Assembly: GCF_007991635.1 (NCBI RefSeq)
Contig: NZ_BJYS01000036.1
Location: 1-64,000 of the forward strand
From: Adhaeribacter aerolatus
GTDB lineage: Bacteria > Bacteroidota > Bacteroidia > Cytophagales > Hymenobacteraceae
Length of the DNA: 64,000 nucleotides
Direction: 5' to 3'
The notes beneath the pieces were generated by a model, which searched no databases, had not been told where the DNA came from, and saw only the letters and a program-made list of their open reading frames with translations. Positions 9,289 to 18,168 of the stretch are shown one piece after another. Position 1 is the first letter of the stretch. Every line of letters starts with the position of its first letter. The translations under genes were made by a program, and so were the position numbers.

Positions 9289-10371
9289 ATGACTCTTCTC
9301 AAAAATTGCCTGCTCTTTATTTTTTATTTGGTTAGTTTCATAGCAACCGGACAAACCAAACCAAATGCTACCCTTGATAAAAATAAAATATCTTTGGTTA
9401 TCCACGGTGGGGCCGGTACCATTACCAGGCAGAACATGACCTTCGAAAAGGAAAAAGCTTACAACGAAGCGCTGAACCAGGCTTTGCAGGCGGGTTATGC
9501 TATTTTAAAGAAAGGTGGTACCAGCCTGGATGCCGTGGAGGCTGCCATTAGGGTAATGGAAGATTCGCCGTTGTTTAATGCGGGTAAAGGCGCAGTTTTT
9601 ACAAACGAAGGCAAGAACGAACTGGATGCGGCTATTATGGATGGCAAAACCTTAAAAGCCGGCGCCGTAGCCAGTGTAACCACCATTAAAAATCCCATTT
9701 CGGCTGCCCGGGCTGTAATGGGAAAATCGGAGCACGTAATAATGATTGGTAAAGGCGCCGAGCAGTTTGCGAAAGAGAAAGGCCTAGAGCTAGTAGATCC
9801 CACTTATTTTCGCACCGAAACGCGCTACCAACAGTTAGAAAAAATCCGGAACGAAGAAAAGACGAAACTCGACCATTCGGGTGGTAGCGGTAGCATCCGT
9901 ACGCCCAAAGTAAAAGACCCGGATGCGCTGGCCGAACTAATATTTACCGAAGGTGAGAAATTTGGTACCGTAGGTGCCATAGCCCTGGATCAGTTTGGTA
10001 ACCTGGCGGCGGCTACTTCTACAGGGGGCATGACGAACAAACGCTACGGCCGGGTAGGCGATGCGCCCATTATAGGAGCCGGTACTTACGCCGATAATGC
10101 GACTTGCGCGGTATCGGCTACCGGCCACGGCGAATATTTTATCCGGTCGGTGGTCGCGCACGATATTGCCGCTTTAATGGCGTATAAAGGTTTATCGGTA
10201 AAAAATGCCGCGGAAGAGGTGGTAATGAAAAAACTGGTAAAACTGGGCGGCGAAGGCGGCGTGATTGCTCTGGACCAGAACGGTAATTTTGCCATGCCTT
10301 TCAATTCGGCGGGAATGTACCGCGGTTATATAAAAGCCGACGGCAAAAGTGAAGTACTGATATATAAATAA
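9289..10371 (+). CDS. Exported isoaspartyl peptidase/L-asparaginase
   Basis: Ntn-hydrolase of the type-2 asparaginase family (EcAIII/IaaA-like). It cleaves isoaspartyl dipeptides and L-asparagine after autoproteolysis. The nucleophile is the Thr of GTVGAIALD, residue 227 counted from ATG 9289 (236 from the upstream ATG 9262); cleavage at this Gly-Thr bond would give alpha and beta subunits. Conserved flanking motifs include HGGAGT, SLDAVEAAI and GKGAVF. I prefer ATG 9289 because it yields a compact signal peptide (LLKNCLLFIFYLVSFIATGQ), placing the enzyme in the periplasm. About 360 residues, slightly longer than E. coli IaaA because of the signal and insert. A terminator follows. Confidence 0.93.
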   Translation: MTLLKNCLLFIFYLVSFIATGQTKPNATLDKNKISLVIHGGAGTITRQNMTFEKEKAYNEALNQALQAGYAILKKGGTSLDAVEAAIRVMEDSPLFNAGKGAVFTNEGKNELDAAIMDGKTLKAGAVASVTTIKNPISAARAVMGKSEHVIMIGKGAEQFAKEKGLELVDPTYFRTETRYQQLEKIRNEEKTKLDHSGGSGSIRTPKVKDPDALAELIFTEGEKFGTVGAIALDQFGNLAAATSTGGMTNKRYGRVGDAPIIGAGTYADNATCAVSATGHGEYFIRSVVAHDIAALMAYKGLSVKNAAEEVVMKKLVKLGGEGGVIALDQNGNFAMPFNSAGMYRGYIKADGKSEVLIYK

Positions 10372-10391
10372 AATACTATACAGAAAAGTGC

Positions 10392-10433
10392 AAAACCAGG
10401 TGCAGCGGTAGTTTGCCGGTACCTGGTTTTTTT
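10392..10433 (+). terminator. Rho-independent terminator
   Basis: A 10-bp perfect stem (AAAACCAGGT / ACCTGGTTTT) with a 19-base loop and a run of seven T at 10427-10433, just past the asparaginase stop. Confidence 0.85.
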
Positions 10434-10480
10434 ATGTAATAAATTATGCAGGTTTTCTTTATATAATCTAAAATATACCA

Positions 10481-10488
10481 TATTTTTG
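10481..10488 (+). promoter_or_regulatory. Possible -7 promoter box
   Basis: TATTTTTG matches the Bacteroidota TAnnTTTG consensus and sits 41 bases before the ATG of the 641-residue unknown protein. The -33 region is only T-rich, so the call is moderate. Confidence 0.4.
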
Positions 10489-10528
10489 TATCGCTTCAGG
10501 TAGTAATGCCGCTATCGCTATTTAAATT

Positions 10529-12454
10529 ATGCAATTCAAACGTTTTACTCCGTTTTTCCTGTTCTGGCTGCTCTGTTATGGGGCATTGGCGCAAAACGCA
10601 GTACAGACCCGGCTGGCGTACAATTTCACGGATAAATTCACTTTTTCGGATGAGTGGCAGTACCTGTCTACGGACATCTATTTGTTTAACGGCAGCAAAT
10701 TTACCCGGGTGGTAAACGAGCTGGAGAACGGGGCCGGCCGCGACAAAAAGAATTACCGCAAAGACCTGGAGTACATGTTTATTTCGGCCCAGCTAAAAAA
10801 TATTAAAATATTCGGTAACGAAAACGTTATTTATCCGCTGTATAATTTTAATATCAGCACCGATAAAAAAGAGTATACCACCGAGGTAAGTGATAATATA
10901 GAGGTCATCCGGATTATAGATAAGCTGCCGGTTTCCGACGAAAGCAAAAATATTGAAGCCACTATTCAGGCCAAAGCCATTACCAACGACGAAACCGGCG
11001 ATATGTTTAATATTGTGTCGTCGCAGTTGCTGAATATTTCGAAGCTAACCAACCCTTCCGGGGCGCTGTTGTCGCTGGTAGGGGAGTTTGGTAATTTATT
11101 GGGAACTACTTCTAAAAAGAAAGAGTACCGGTTCAGTTCTACCATTCGGCTCTACGAAGGCCAGGATTTTGATACGCGCCTGCACTCGGTACGCATGTAC
11201 GTACTGGTTCCGCCCGATGCCAAACAGCCCACGCTGCGCATGGCCCGCTTTGCCGAATATTTAGGCGGCGGCCACGCCAACCTCGATCGCCGGAAAATAG
11301 AAGAACTGGTTAATTACAAAGATTATCCTTTCCTGATTATTGCCAATTACAAATCGTTATACAAAACCGATGTACTCAGCGGCAACGAAATAAACACCGA
11401 ACTGATTGAAAAGCGCAAGCAGAAAATAACCAATGCCCACGATGCCGGCCTGGTAAAAGACGAAACCTTTAAGCAGGAAATGTTTTACATCGAGTACCTG
11501 CGCACCTTTGCCGAGCTGAAGCAAAACCTAAACCACTACAAGCTGAATTACCGCAACAATATTTCAGAGGCTAATTCCAAAACCTTGTTCTCGATTATCC
11601 AAAGTTACCGCAACATCAAAAGTTTGCAGCGGCAGCGCGAGAAAGAATTTGCCAAAAACAGCACTTTCCAGACAATATTTAAACCCGAGTACCAGGCCGT
11701 GGCCGCCAGTGCCGATTTGTACCTGGAAGGCGATCACAACCTGAAAAATTCGAAAGAACTGGTACTTACCTTACTGGAACTCGATACCGAAATAAAAAAT
11801 AATTTGAATGCCGCCAAGCGCGAGGCCTACCTGGCCAAACTAAACGCAGTGGAGCTGCCCAACAAAGAATATTTAGCCACTACCATCGAGGGCGAAGCCA
11901 TTAACCGGTACATTACTCTGCTCGAAGACATGCAGTACAAAGAGCTGTTTGAGAAAGATGTAAATAAGCTGGCTACTTTGGCTGGTACCGACGAGAACCT
12001 GGCCTTCCGGAACAGCCTGATGGAAAGAGCCGGTGCTACCAAATGCGTGCGATGCCGGGAACAGGTCCGGGAAGCGGTGCTGAGTTTTAACAAACGCTAC
12101 GAGGCCTCCAAAACCCAGGAAGCACGCAAGAAAACCGAGGAACTCCGGAAGCTCGCCGATGCAAAAGTTACCGAGTTCCTGAAAAAGAAATATTGCATTG
12201 ATAATAATATAAAGAGCAGTTTCCCGGCCGAGGCAGTGCCGGCTTTTGTGGCCCGTTTCAGTGAGAAAAATAACGACCTGGGCAAACAAACCGAAGAACT
12301 GAATGCCTTCTTAAAAGAAGGCTTCAAAGGCGAAAAACTCGAAAATATTACGGATTACAACAACCGCCTGGAAGTGCTGATGAAGCAGATTGAAGACGGC
12401 TTTAACGAGATTTGTACGAGCGAGAAAAACCTGTGCGGCTGCTACAGTGGCTAA
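10529..12454 (+). CDS. Exported hypothetical protein, 641 residues
   Basis: Not recognised. It has a clear signal peptide (MQFKRFTPFFLFWLLCYGALAQ, cleavage after about residue 21) and no later membrane segment, so it is likely periplasmic or surface-attached. Residues about 25-250 look beta-rich (KEYTTEVSDNIEVIRII, YRFSSTIRLYEG). From about 290 to the end the protein is charged and helical with coiled-coil character. The C-terminal part contains a CVRC pair (KCVRCREQV, about residue 510) and ends in a Cys-rich tail (EICTSEKNLCGCYSG), which could be disulfide-bonded or metal-binding. It stands alone between two strong terminators. The ATG at 10529 is chosen because it precedes the signal peptide directly. 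Confidence 0.75.
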   Translation: MQFKRFTPFFLFWLLCYGALAQNAVQTRLAYNFTDKFTFSDEWQYLSTDIYLFNGSKFTRVVNELENGAGRDKKNYRKDLEYMFISAQLKNIKIFGNENVIYPLYNFNISTDKKEYTTEVSDNIEVIRIIDKLPVSDESKNIEATIQAKAITNDETGDMFNIVSSQLLNISKLTNPSGALLSLVGEFGNLLGTTSKKKEYRFSSTIRLYEGQDFDTRLHSVRMYVLVPPDAKQPTLRMARFAEYLGGGHANLDRRKIEELVNYKDYPFLIIANYKSLYKTDVLSGNEINTELIEKRKQKITNAHDAGLVKDETFKQEMFYIEYLRTFAELKQNLNHYKLNYRNNISEANSKTLFSIIQSYRNIKSLQRQREKEFAKNSTFQTIFKPEYQAVAASADLYLEGDHNLKNSKELVLTLLELDTEIKNNLNAAKREAYLAKLNAVELPNKEYLATTIEGEAINRYITLLEDMQYKELFEKDVNKLATLAGTDENLAFRNSLMERAGATKCVRCREQVREAVLSFNKRYEASKTQEARKKTEELRKLADAKVTEFLKKKYCIDNNIKSSFPAEAVPAFVARFSEKNNDLGKQTEELNAFLKEGFKGEKLENITDYNNRLEVLMKQIEDGFNEICTSEKNLCGCYSG

Positions 12455-12471
12455 ACCTGTGCAACCTTTAG

Positions 12472-12509
12472 AAAAAAGCCGGCTGCAAATATTTACAGCC
12501 GGCTTTTTT
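12472..12509. terminator. Bidirectional terminator
   Basis: A perfect 14-bp stem (AAAAAAGCCGGCTG / CAGCCGGCTTTTTT) with a 10-base loop, flanked by A and T runs. It lies between two convergent genes and can serve both. Confidence 0.92.
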
Positions 12510-12527
12510 ATTACTTTAATTTAAATA

Positions 12528-13196
12528 CTATTTACCCAACGGAAGCCAGGTGCTTAACGAAACCTGGAAAACTGAATGCCGGGCATCGGTGCTGCTGTCT
12601 TTCAGGTAAGGATTAATGCTGTTGGCGTACCGGAAGTTTAAGCTAAGCGGACTTTCCGGGGCCTGGAAGCCGATGCCAACCGCATAACCCAAATCGGTGC
12701 TCCGGTAATGGTTGGTGCTCTTCTCGCGGATTACCGGTTCTTTGGTGGTGTTTTCGGTGATTAACCCGGTTTGGGTAAGGGTGCGCCGTTGCTCGGTTTC
12801 CTGATTCAATAAGAATCCAACCTGCGGACCGGCTTCGAAATAGAGGGTACCGGTTTTTACCTGCACCAGCACCGGCACATCCAGGTAATTAACCCGGTTA
12901 TTTATTTCGGTTTTAGTAGTGGTGTTGCCGCTGGTGCGTTCATCATCAATCCGGAACCCTTTGGTAGAATAACTAATTTCGGGTTGAATAGCCAATAGAG
13001 GCGAAATGCCAATGTTGGTAAAAATGCCCGCCTGAAATCCGGGTTTGTAGGCTTTGTCAAATTCCTGGTAGTTACCCGTGTTGCCATTAACGTTGGTGTA
13101 ATTGAAACCACCTTTAATACCTAAATTCAAATTTTGGGCCTGAGTGGTTTCCCAGCAAAGCGCAAGCAGGGAAGCGGCCAGAATAAGTTTTTTCAT
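12528..13196 (-). CDS. PorT-like outer-membrane beta-barrel protein
   Basis: A 222-residue protein with a signal peptide (MKKLILAASLLALCWETTQAQ) followed by alternating amphipathic strands and Gly/aromatic turns (LNLGIKGGFNYTNV, GFQAGIFTNIGISPLLAIQPEISYSTKGF), the pattern of the 'outer membrane beta-barrel' family found throughout Bacteroidota. It ends in a strand (VFQVSLSTWLPLGK), as expected for an eight-stranded barrel. The specific role is unknown. The PorT relative belongs to type IX secretion, but this generic family is much wider and I do not infer that function. Single gene with its own shared terminator. Confidence 0.85.
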   Translation of the reverse strand: MKKLILAASLLALCWETTQAQNLNLGIKGGFNYTNVNGNTGNYQEFDKAYKPGFQAGIFTNIGISPLLAIQPEISYSTKGFRIDDERTSGNTTTKTEINNRVNYLDVPVLVQVKTGTLYFEAGPQVGFLLNQETEQRRTLTQTGLITENTTKEPVIREKSTNHYRSTDLGYAVGIGFQAPESPLSLNFRYANSINPYLKDSSTDARHSVFQVSLSTWLPLGK

Positions 13197-13403
13197 TCTT
13201 TTAACAGTTAAATTGAATATGCCTGAAGCAGCACGTTTTTAAATATTCTTATTAATTAATATTGTGTTTTACGAATATTCAAAAATGAGGCCATTTATAA
13301 ATATTAATTGGCCTTGCAAGAGTTATGTAAGGCAGGCTGAGGCTTTGTGTCTCATTATCAGGGGTAAAAAATTTAACTGTTTAGCACGAAAAAACCCGAT
13401 TAG

Positions 13404-14519
13404 TTAGTTTTTAGCTTTTTGCATTGGGGCTTGGGTTGCTACCTTGGTGCGGCGTTCTTTTAATTCCCGCCAGGTAGTTAAAATTATTTTTTCGTCCCGG
13501 AGGGCTTGCCGCACGGCTGGGTCTAGCATGGCCAATAAGTCGCCTTTGCGCGTAGGCCCCGAGGTAGAAATATGCGGGAAAACTTCGGTGGGATCGGTGC
13601 AGTGCATAATCATCATGGTAACGCCGGGTTTTAAAGATTTGATGGCGGCCACGTAGTTTTTTACTTTTAAAGCCCGCAGGTTTTCGTCGGTGGGTGGTAC
13701 GTTGGCCGGCAAGTTCCAGCCGTAACTGGTGTTATGCAAATCGTCGAGTACCGGTAAGCCGGCATCCCAAACTTGCTGCCCCAATTGTTTAATTTCTGTA
13801 CCGCCGGCCAGAGTAGGAATTGTCATGCCGGGCTTCCATTTGCCTTCGCGCACCAGGCGTTCTTTTGTTTCTTCTTCCATTTCCCGAATGAGCAGGGTAT
13901 TATGGCCGGCCGGCAGCATAACGGGTATGCGCTCCTGAATACCTACCCGCAGGTAACGTTCTGTAAACTGGGGGTGGGCAAATAAAGTACCCATGTGCGA
14001 ATCGAGGTGGGTAGGCTCGAAGCCCATGCGGCGGGCCCGCGCCAACTGCGCCCGGATTTCGGCTTCTACTTCGTCGGGGCTGGCGTGCCGGGTTACTTCG
14101 TTTACCGATGGCCACAAAGCGCCTTCGGCATCTACCAAACCCGGTGCGGCTTGCTGACCGGTAAGCGGCCCCCAGCGGTAATTCTGCCATTCGGAAGTGA
14201 GGGTCAGGTGCAGGCCGGCATCAGTTTGCGGATTTTTCTTCAGGTATTTTACAAAGTCCGGCACCCAGGGGCAAGGCATCATAACGCTTACCGAATTGGC
14301 TACCCCTTCTTCCAACGCCTTAATGGTGCCAATATTCGAGTCGTAAGACATGCCGGCATCGTCGATGTGCAGGATTAGCACCCGGTCGCCTTTTTTCCAG
14401 CCGAGTTTTTCGGCGTAGGTGCGGTTTGTGGGCTTCTGGGCCAGGCCAATCACAGCCGGTATCAGCAACAAAAAAGAAAGCAGGAAGCATAATAACAGGT
14501 GGTGGGTAGAATAAGGCAT
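13404..14519 (-). CDS. YdjC/ChbG-type carbohydrate deacetylase
   Basis: A polysaccharide-deacetylase-like hydrolase of the ChbG/HpnK (YdjC) family. After a hydrophobic signal (LLLCFLLSFLLLIPAVIGLAQ), the mature domain begins with LILHIDDAGMSYDSN, whose DD supplies the metal-binding Asp. GLHLTLTSEW carries the His pair and THLDSHMGTLF a further metal or catalytic His. Family members remove N-acetyl groups from mono- or oligosaccharides such as chitobiose. The signal makes this copy periplasmic, unlike cytoplasmic ChbG. I start at ATG 14519 (MPYSTHHLLLC); the frame stays open to 14648, but that extension runs back towards the trxA terminator. 372 residues. Confidence 0.85.
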   Translation of the reverse strand: MPYSTHHLLLCFLLSFLLLIPAVIGLAQKPTNRTYAEKLGWKKGDRVLILHIDDAGMSYDSNIGTIKALEEGVANSVSVMMPCPWVPDFVKYLKKNPQTDAGLHLTLTSEWQNYRWGPLTGQQAAPGLVDAEGALWPSVNEVTRHASPDEVEAEIRAQLARARRMGFEPTHLDSHMGTLFAHPQFTERYLRVGIQERIPVMLPAGHNTLLIREMEEETKERLVREGKWKPGMTIPTLAGGTEIKQLGQQVWDAGLPVLDDLHNTSYGWNLPANVPPTDENLRALKVKNYVAAIKSLKPGVTMMIMHCTDPTEVFPHISTSGPTRKGDLLAMLDPAVRQALRDEKIILTTWRELKERRTKVATQAPMQKAKN

Positions 14520-14646
14520 ACAGGCTTCATTTAGGGGTGAATAGATGTTAGGCGGAATTCTGCTGGATAAGGTAAATATTTTTCGCCGCAAACAAAACAG
14601 GTATGTTTTTAAGCCAGACCTATCCGGCCTGGCGCACAGACCGGAC

Positions 14647-14688
14647 ATAAAAAAGCCCTTTCGGCTTACGCCAAAAGGGCTTTTTTAT
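14647..14688 (-). terminator. Terminator of trxA
   Basis: A long stem (AAAAAAGCCCTTT at 14649-14661 with AAAGGGCTTTTTT at 14674-14686) and an A/T-rich foot on both sides. It lies 18 bases past the trxA stop on the minus strand. Confidence 0.9.
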
Positions 14689-14705
14689 AAAATATGCAAC
14701 AATTA

Positions 14706-15032
14706 TTAAGCTAACTGAGCTTCCAGTTTTTGCGCCAAGGCATTTTTAGGAACGGCGCCCACTTGCTTATCTACTACCTGGCCGTTTTTGAAAACCAGCA
14801 GGGTAGGGATGCTGCGGATACCGAATTTAGCAGAAGTTTGGGGGTTGGCATCAACGTCAACCTTACCCACTACTACCCGGCCTTCGTAATCGCCGGCCAG
14901 TTCTTCTACTACCGGACCAACCATGCGGCAAGGTCCGCACCACTCTGCCCAGAAGTCAACTAAAACCGGTTTATCAGAATTTATTATTTCTTCGAAATTA
15001 GCATCGGTTATTTCGATTGCTTTGTGTCCCAT
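14706..15032 (-). CDS. trxA: Thioredoxin
   Basis: Cytoplasmic 12-kDa disulfide reductase, 108 residues, the classical size. The redox motif WCGPC has its cysteines at C32 and C35, the cis-proline is P76 in SIPTLLVF, and a buried acidic residue lies in VDFWAEW. It reduces targets such as ribonucleotide reductase, MsrB (2565-2951) and DsbD (6925-9168), all plausible partners here. Start ATG 15032. Monocistronic: a strong terminator follows it, and 67 bases separate it from the upstream gene. Confidence 0.97.
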   Translation of the reverse strand: MGHKAIEITDANFEEIINSDKPVLVDFWAEWCGPCRMVGPVVEELAGDYEGRVVVGKVDVDANPQTSAKFGIRSIPTLLVFKNGQVVDKQVGAVPKNALAQKLEAQLA

Positions 15033-15099
15033 GACATTTACAGTTTAAAGTTTATTAACTAAATATAAAAAACTTGGGCGCCAGGGCCCAAGATTTAAA

Positions 15100-15648
15100 T
15101 TAATGATTATGTTTTACGATAGAAACGGGTTTTTTGTCACGCAGAATATGAGAAAACTTATTCAAATCCTGTTTATCTACCGATTCTTCGTCTTCCAGAA
15201 AGTCACTCCAGTTCTCAACTTTTAGTCGTTTGTTACCAGAAAACTCATTCGACGTTAATACATAACTACCTTTTTGTACCGTAATACCATCTATTACTTT
15301 GTCTGGCTTCGAACGGCCAAACACCTGAACATACATGGTATCGGTAGGGCTAATAAAAGCCAGGCTAATGCCCGGCGATACTGCCGATTCGGTAAAAGTA
15401 AACAGATTGGTATCTTTTTCAAAACTCAGGTGCGGGTCGGTTACTGTTTTGGGGTCACGCAACGAATAAACGCGGTATTGGAAGTTTTTAATGACCGCAT
15501 CGGTTAAGGGTTTGCCGGTTTTATCATACAGCATAAACGAAATGCCTTGCCGTGAAAAATTCTGCGCCCAAACCAGACTAACGCTAATTGCCAACAATAC
15601 AATTACTAAACCTGCCTTTTTACCTTTTGTTTGAAATAGTTTTACCAT
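15100..15648 (-). CDS. Exported hypothetical protein, 182 residues
   Basis: Not recognised. It has a signal peptide (about 1-29, KKAGLVIVLLAISVSLVWAQ) and a beta-rich mature part of about 150 residues. The segment after the signal, SFMLYDKTGKPLTDAVIKNFQYRVYSL, recalls carboxypeptidase-regulatory-like beta folds that often decorate exported Bacteroidota proteins, but the match is too weak to name. The C-terminus is charged and ends in HNH, with no outer-membrane barrel signature. It is on the same strand as trxA, 67 bases upstream of it, so readthrough is possible although the functions look unrelated. Confidence 0.65.
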   Translation of the reverse strand: MVKLFQTKGKKAGLVIVLLAISVSLVWAQNFSRQGISFMLYDKTGKPLTDAVIKNFQYRVYSLRDPKTVTDPHLSFEKDTNLFTFTESAVSPGISLAFISPTDTMYVQVFGRSKPDKVIDGITVQKGSYVLTSNEFSGNKRLKVENWSDFLEDEESVDKQDLNKFSHILRDKKPVSIVKHNH

Positions 15649-16193
15649 TTTACTTTTAACTTTTACAATTTATACAAAAACGCCGCCAACTTTAATTTCC
15701 TGCCAATCTGTCTTAATGCCGGCGTTTGCCAGTCTCTTTATTATTTTCTTGCCCAACTAAATAACTCCTGTTATTTGCTTTAACTAGCTAAACGCGCAGG
15801 TTGGGTTGTTTAGCATAAGTTCCGATGCATTTCGCTGCCGGTTCTATTTTTTGCCAGGCTAAATTACCGCCTTTCTCGCAGTTGGCTAAACCTGTGCCGG
15901 CGATAACAATTATTTTTTGCCAGCTTTTATATTAAAATCCCTAAACTAAGTTTTGCCTATGCAAACTTCAAGTATACGCTCTTAGCAGCACAATACAAAC
16001 TTAACAAAATCCCGGCCAAATAAGCCTATGTAGAGGCTAAGGTATTATTTCTTTTGGGTAGGATAAGCTAAAGTGCTGTAAAGTAGCTTGTAAGCGGTTG
16101 GCCTGGTTGCGATTGTAATTATTCAGGGGTGATGGTAATGGTAAATACAGGGCCTTGCCCAACCAAGTATTACAGCTTGCCTAGGATAACTAT
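15649..16193. other. Gene-free interval of about 545 bases
   Basis: No credible open frame. It contains an inverted pair AAACGCCG (15678-15685) / CGGCGTTT (15720-15727) separated by 34 bases near the start of the gene at 15648, possibly a promoter-proximal hairpin. The rest has ordinary composition, with no tRNA or repeat that I can identify. Confidence 0.4.
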
Positions 16194-16748
16194 TTAACCT
16201 GGTAAGCCCAGGTTGGTGGGTAATCCGTCCAGGCTAACCAGGTTCTTTTCCTGTACGTAAGCTTCCAATCCGGCCGGGCCTTTTTTCTCGGCCCAGTCGA
16301 AATGAATGTCGCGTTCGCCTTCGTAGCGGAACAAGGGTACGCCAAAACCGCAGGAAGTTTGCACCAAATGTATATCGGCAATAATTAACTGGCGGGTGCT
16401 TGGGTAAATTTTAAAATGCGGGGCAAAAATATCCCATTCGTCGGAACCCGGCAGCACCGTTTTGCCTTTGCCGTACAATCTTAAAATTAGTGGTGCCCCC
16501 GCAAAGGAGCAAAACATAAAGGTAATGCGGCCATTTTCTAAAGTATGCGCCGAGGTTTCGTTGCCACTGCTGATTAAATCCATATAACCTACCTGGCTCT
16601 CCGAAAACACCCGGAAACAGTCCAGCCCTTTTGGCGATAGATTAACATGCCCTTCCGGGTTTAAAGGTGCCGAGCTTACAAAAAAGATATGCTGCTGCTG
16701 AATAAATTCCTGGTGCGCTGCCTTAATAGAATCGTGAAATTTGCCCAT
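16194..16748 (-). CDS. Pyridoxamine 5'-phosphate oxidase-family protein
   Basis: A 184-residue split-barrel flavin-binding protein. The N-terminal region FVSSAPLNPEGHVNLSPKGLDCFRVF and the following YMDLISSGNETSAHTLENGRITFMFCSF are typical of the PPOX-like family, with an FMN-phosphate-binding Arg in the ENGRITFMF strand. True PdxH is longer and has a different C-terminus, so this is more likely an uncharacterised flavin or haem-binding reductase than the vitamin B6 enzyme. Cytoplasmic, no signal peptide. Start ATG 16748. It is the downstream gene of a same-strand pair with the AlkZ-like gene, 183 bases apart. Confidence 0.82.
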   Translation of the reverse strand: MGKFHDSIKAAHQEFIQQQHIFFVSSAPLNPEGHVNLSPKGLDCFRVFSESQVGYMDLISSGNETSAHTLENGRITFMFCSFAGAPLILRLYGKGKTVLPGSDEWDIFAPHFKIYPSTRQLIIADIHLVQTSCGFGVPLFRYEGERDIHFDWAEKKGPAGLEAYVQEKNLVSLDGLPTNLGLPG

Positions 16749-16931
16749 GGGTTGGTGGCGGTTAAAAGGATGCTGATTGATACCATTGAACCCGAAAAGT
16801 AGTAATAAGCAAGAAGGGAAACAACCGATTTAAGTTAAAAGCAATTGCCGTTAGCCTGATGGGTATAATTGTCCGCTTGCCTGGCTTTATCGTAATCCTT
16901 TCACCGGACATTGCTGAATCTGGTTTTTAAA

Positions 16932-18005
16932 TTAAAACCGTATATCCGGGTTCTTCTGCAGAAAGCTACTGTATTTTTTTGCTGCTTCCTGCAAAAACGG
17001 GAGGGTAACGTTAAGGGGTGTTCCAAAGAATTCGGTTTCTATTATGACAGCATCTTTTTTGATAGTGCGCTTCCATAAGCCAATTACTTTGCCATCTTTA
17101 ACCACCATTGGCCGGAATAAACCGTTATTCGAAATAGCATTTTTATGATGTTCTGACAGTAACGCCGCCGTCCGGTCTTTGTAGCTAATGATTAATTCGT
17201 CGAAGGCGGGTAAAAAATAGGGGCTGGTTGGTTTGTTGGTGAAACTGGCAGGGTCCGGATTAAACCAATAAGTAGCAGCGTTAACCGTTTCGGAAATAAA
17301 ATTGGCTTTCACCAATTCTAAAGCTTTCCGCGCATCGGTAACGGATAAACCAGACCACCAGGTAAAGTCTTGTAAAGTGGCCGGGCCGTGGCTCTGGAAA
17401 TAGGTGTGTGCCAATTTTGCCAAAGCTTCTTCGCGGGTTAAGGTTATCTTGTGGGGTACTCGTTTGGCTAGCAGCGCGTAAGTCTGTTTGCTTTTTTGAA
17501 CCGGGCCGCTGCAAATAATAGCGTCCTGCTCAGCGTGCATTAGCAGGAGCGAAGTCCGGTTGTTATCGGTAATTATTCCGGATTGACGCAACTCAGTTGC
17601 TAAAGCTTCGCGGGTTAAACATTCCGGCTGGGCTAAGGCTTTTTCCATGACGGCATTGCTTTTAGTAATCAGGGATTCTGTTAGTTCCAGCTTTTTAAGC
17701 CATGGTTTCAGGGCACTTTTAATTTGGGGTGCCGATAAGGCCAGCAGCGGGTAAATATCTTCCGCCGAAACAAAATGCCAGGTTGGCCTCAAAATATGCG
17801 TTCGGAGAATTTTACCTTGGTTTATAGCGGCTTCTATTTCGGTTTCATTGGAATTAGGTAGCCGGACGCCCAGAGCCCATTTAGCCATCGCGAAATCCTG
17901 GGCTTGCATGGCACCCATCCAGCTTACCAGTTCCTGAGCGGTTGTAAAGTTGGTACCGCTAATTTGCTGATTGTGGAGCCGGATATTGCCTATCTCTTCT
18001 AACAC
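16932..18005 (-). CDS. AlkZ/YcaQ-like winged-helix DNA glycosylase candidate
   Basis: A 357-residue member of the HTH_42 (winged-helix DNA-binding domain) family, which includes the AlkZ and YcaQ/AlkX glycosylases. These unhook interstrand crosslinks or bulky alkyl adducts. The N-terminal segment SWMGAMQAQDFAMAKWAL (about 28-45) contains Q34-A-Q36, matching the Q-x-Q catalytic motif of AlkZ-type enzymes (E. coli YcaQ has Q-x-D). Winged-helix modules follow, with LRPTWHFV (about 73-80), and the C-terminal region holds FLPAFDELIISYKDR. Start is a GTG at 18005. Cytoplasmic. The family assignment is fairly safe; the activity is inferred from the motif only. Confidence 0.75.
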   Translation of the reverse strand: MLEEIGNIRLHNQQISGTNFTTAQELVSWMGAMQAQDFAMAKWALGVRLPNSNETEIEAAINQGKILRTHILRPTWHFVSAEDIYPLLALSAPQIKSALKPWLKKLELTESLITKSNAVMEKALAQPECLTREALATELRQSGIITDNNRTSLLLMHAEQDAIICSGPVQKSKQTYALLAKRVPHKITLTREEALAKLAHTYFQSHGPATLQDFTWWSGLSVTDARKALELVKANFISETVNAATYWFNPDPASFTNKPTSPYFLPAFDELIISYKDRTAALLSEHHKNAISNNGLFRPMVVKDGKVIGLWKRTIKKDAVIIETEFFGTPLNVTLPFLQEAAKKYSSFLQKNPDIRF

Positions 18006-18168
18006 ATGTTTCGTTTTTAAACCAATAAGATAAATCTTAATTATAGTTTCGGGTGATAATACCTGAAACGGTACAAAATATTTGAAAAAAATGTTAATGT
18101 TCTGATTTGGTAGTTTTTTTAATTAAACCATATTGCAGATAATTAAAGTTTTTTTCTAAATAAGTTTT

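Noticed and set aside
14520-14648. N-terminal extension of the YdjC-type deacetylase
   Set aside because: Starting at 14648 would run the coding sequence back towards the trxA terminator and hide the signal peptide; ATG 14519 gives a normal signal sequence.
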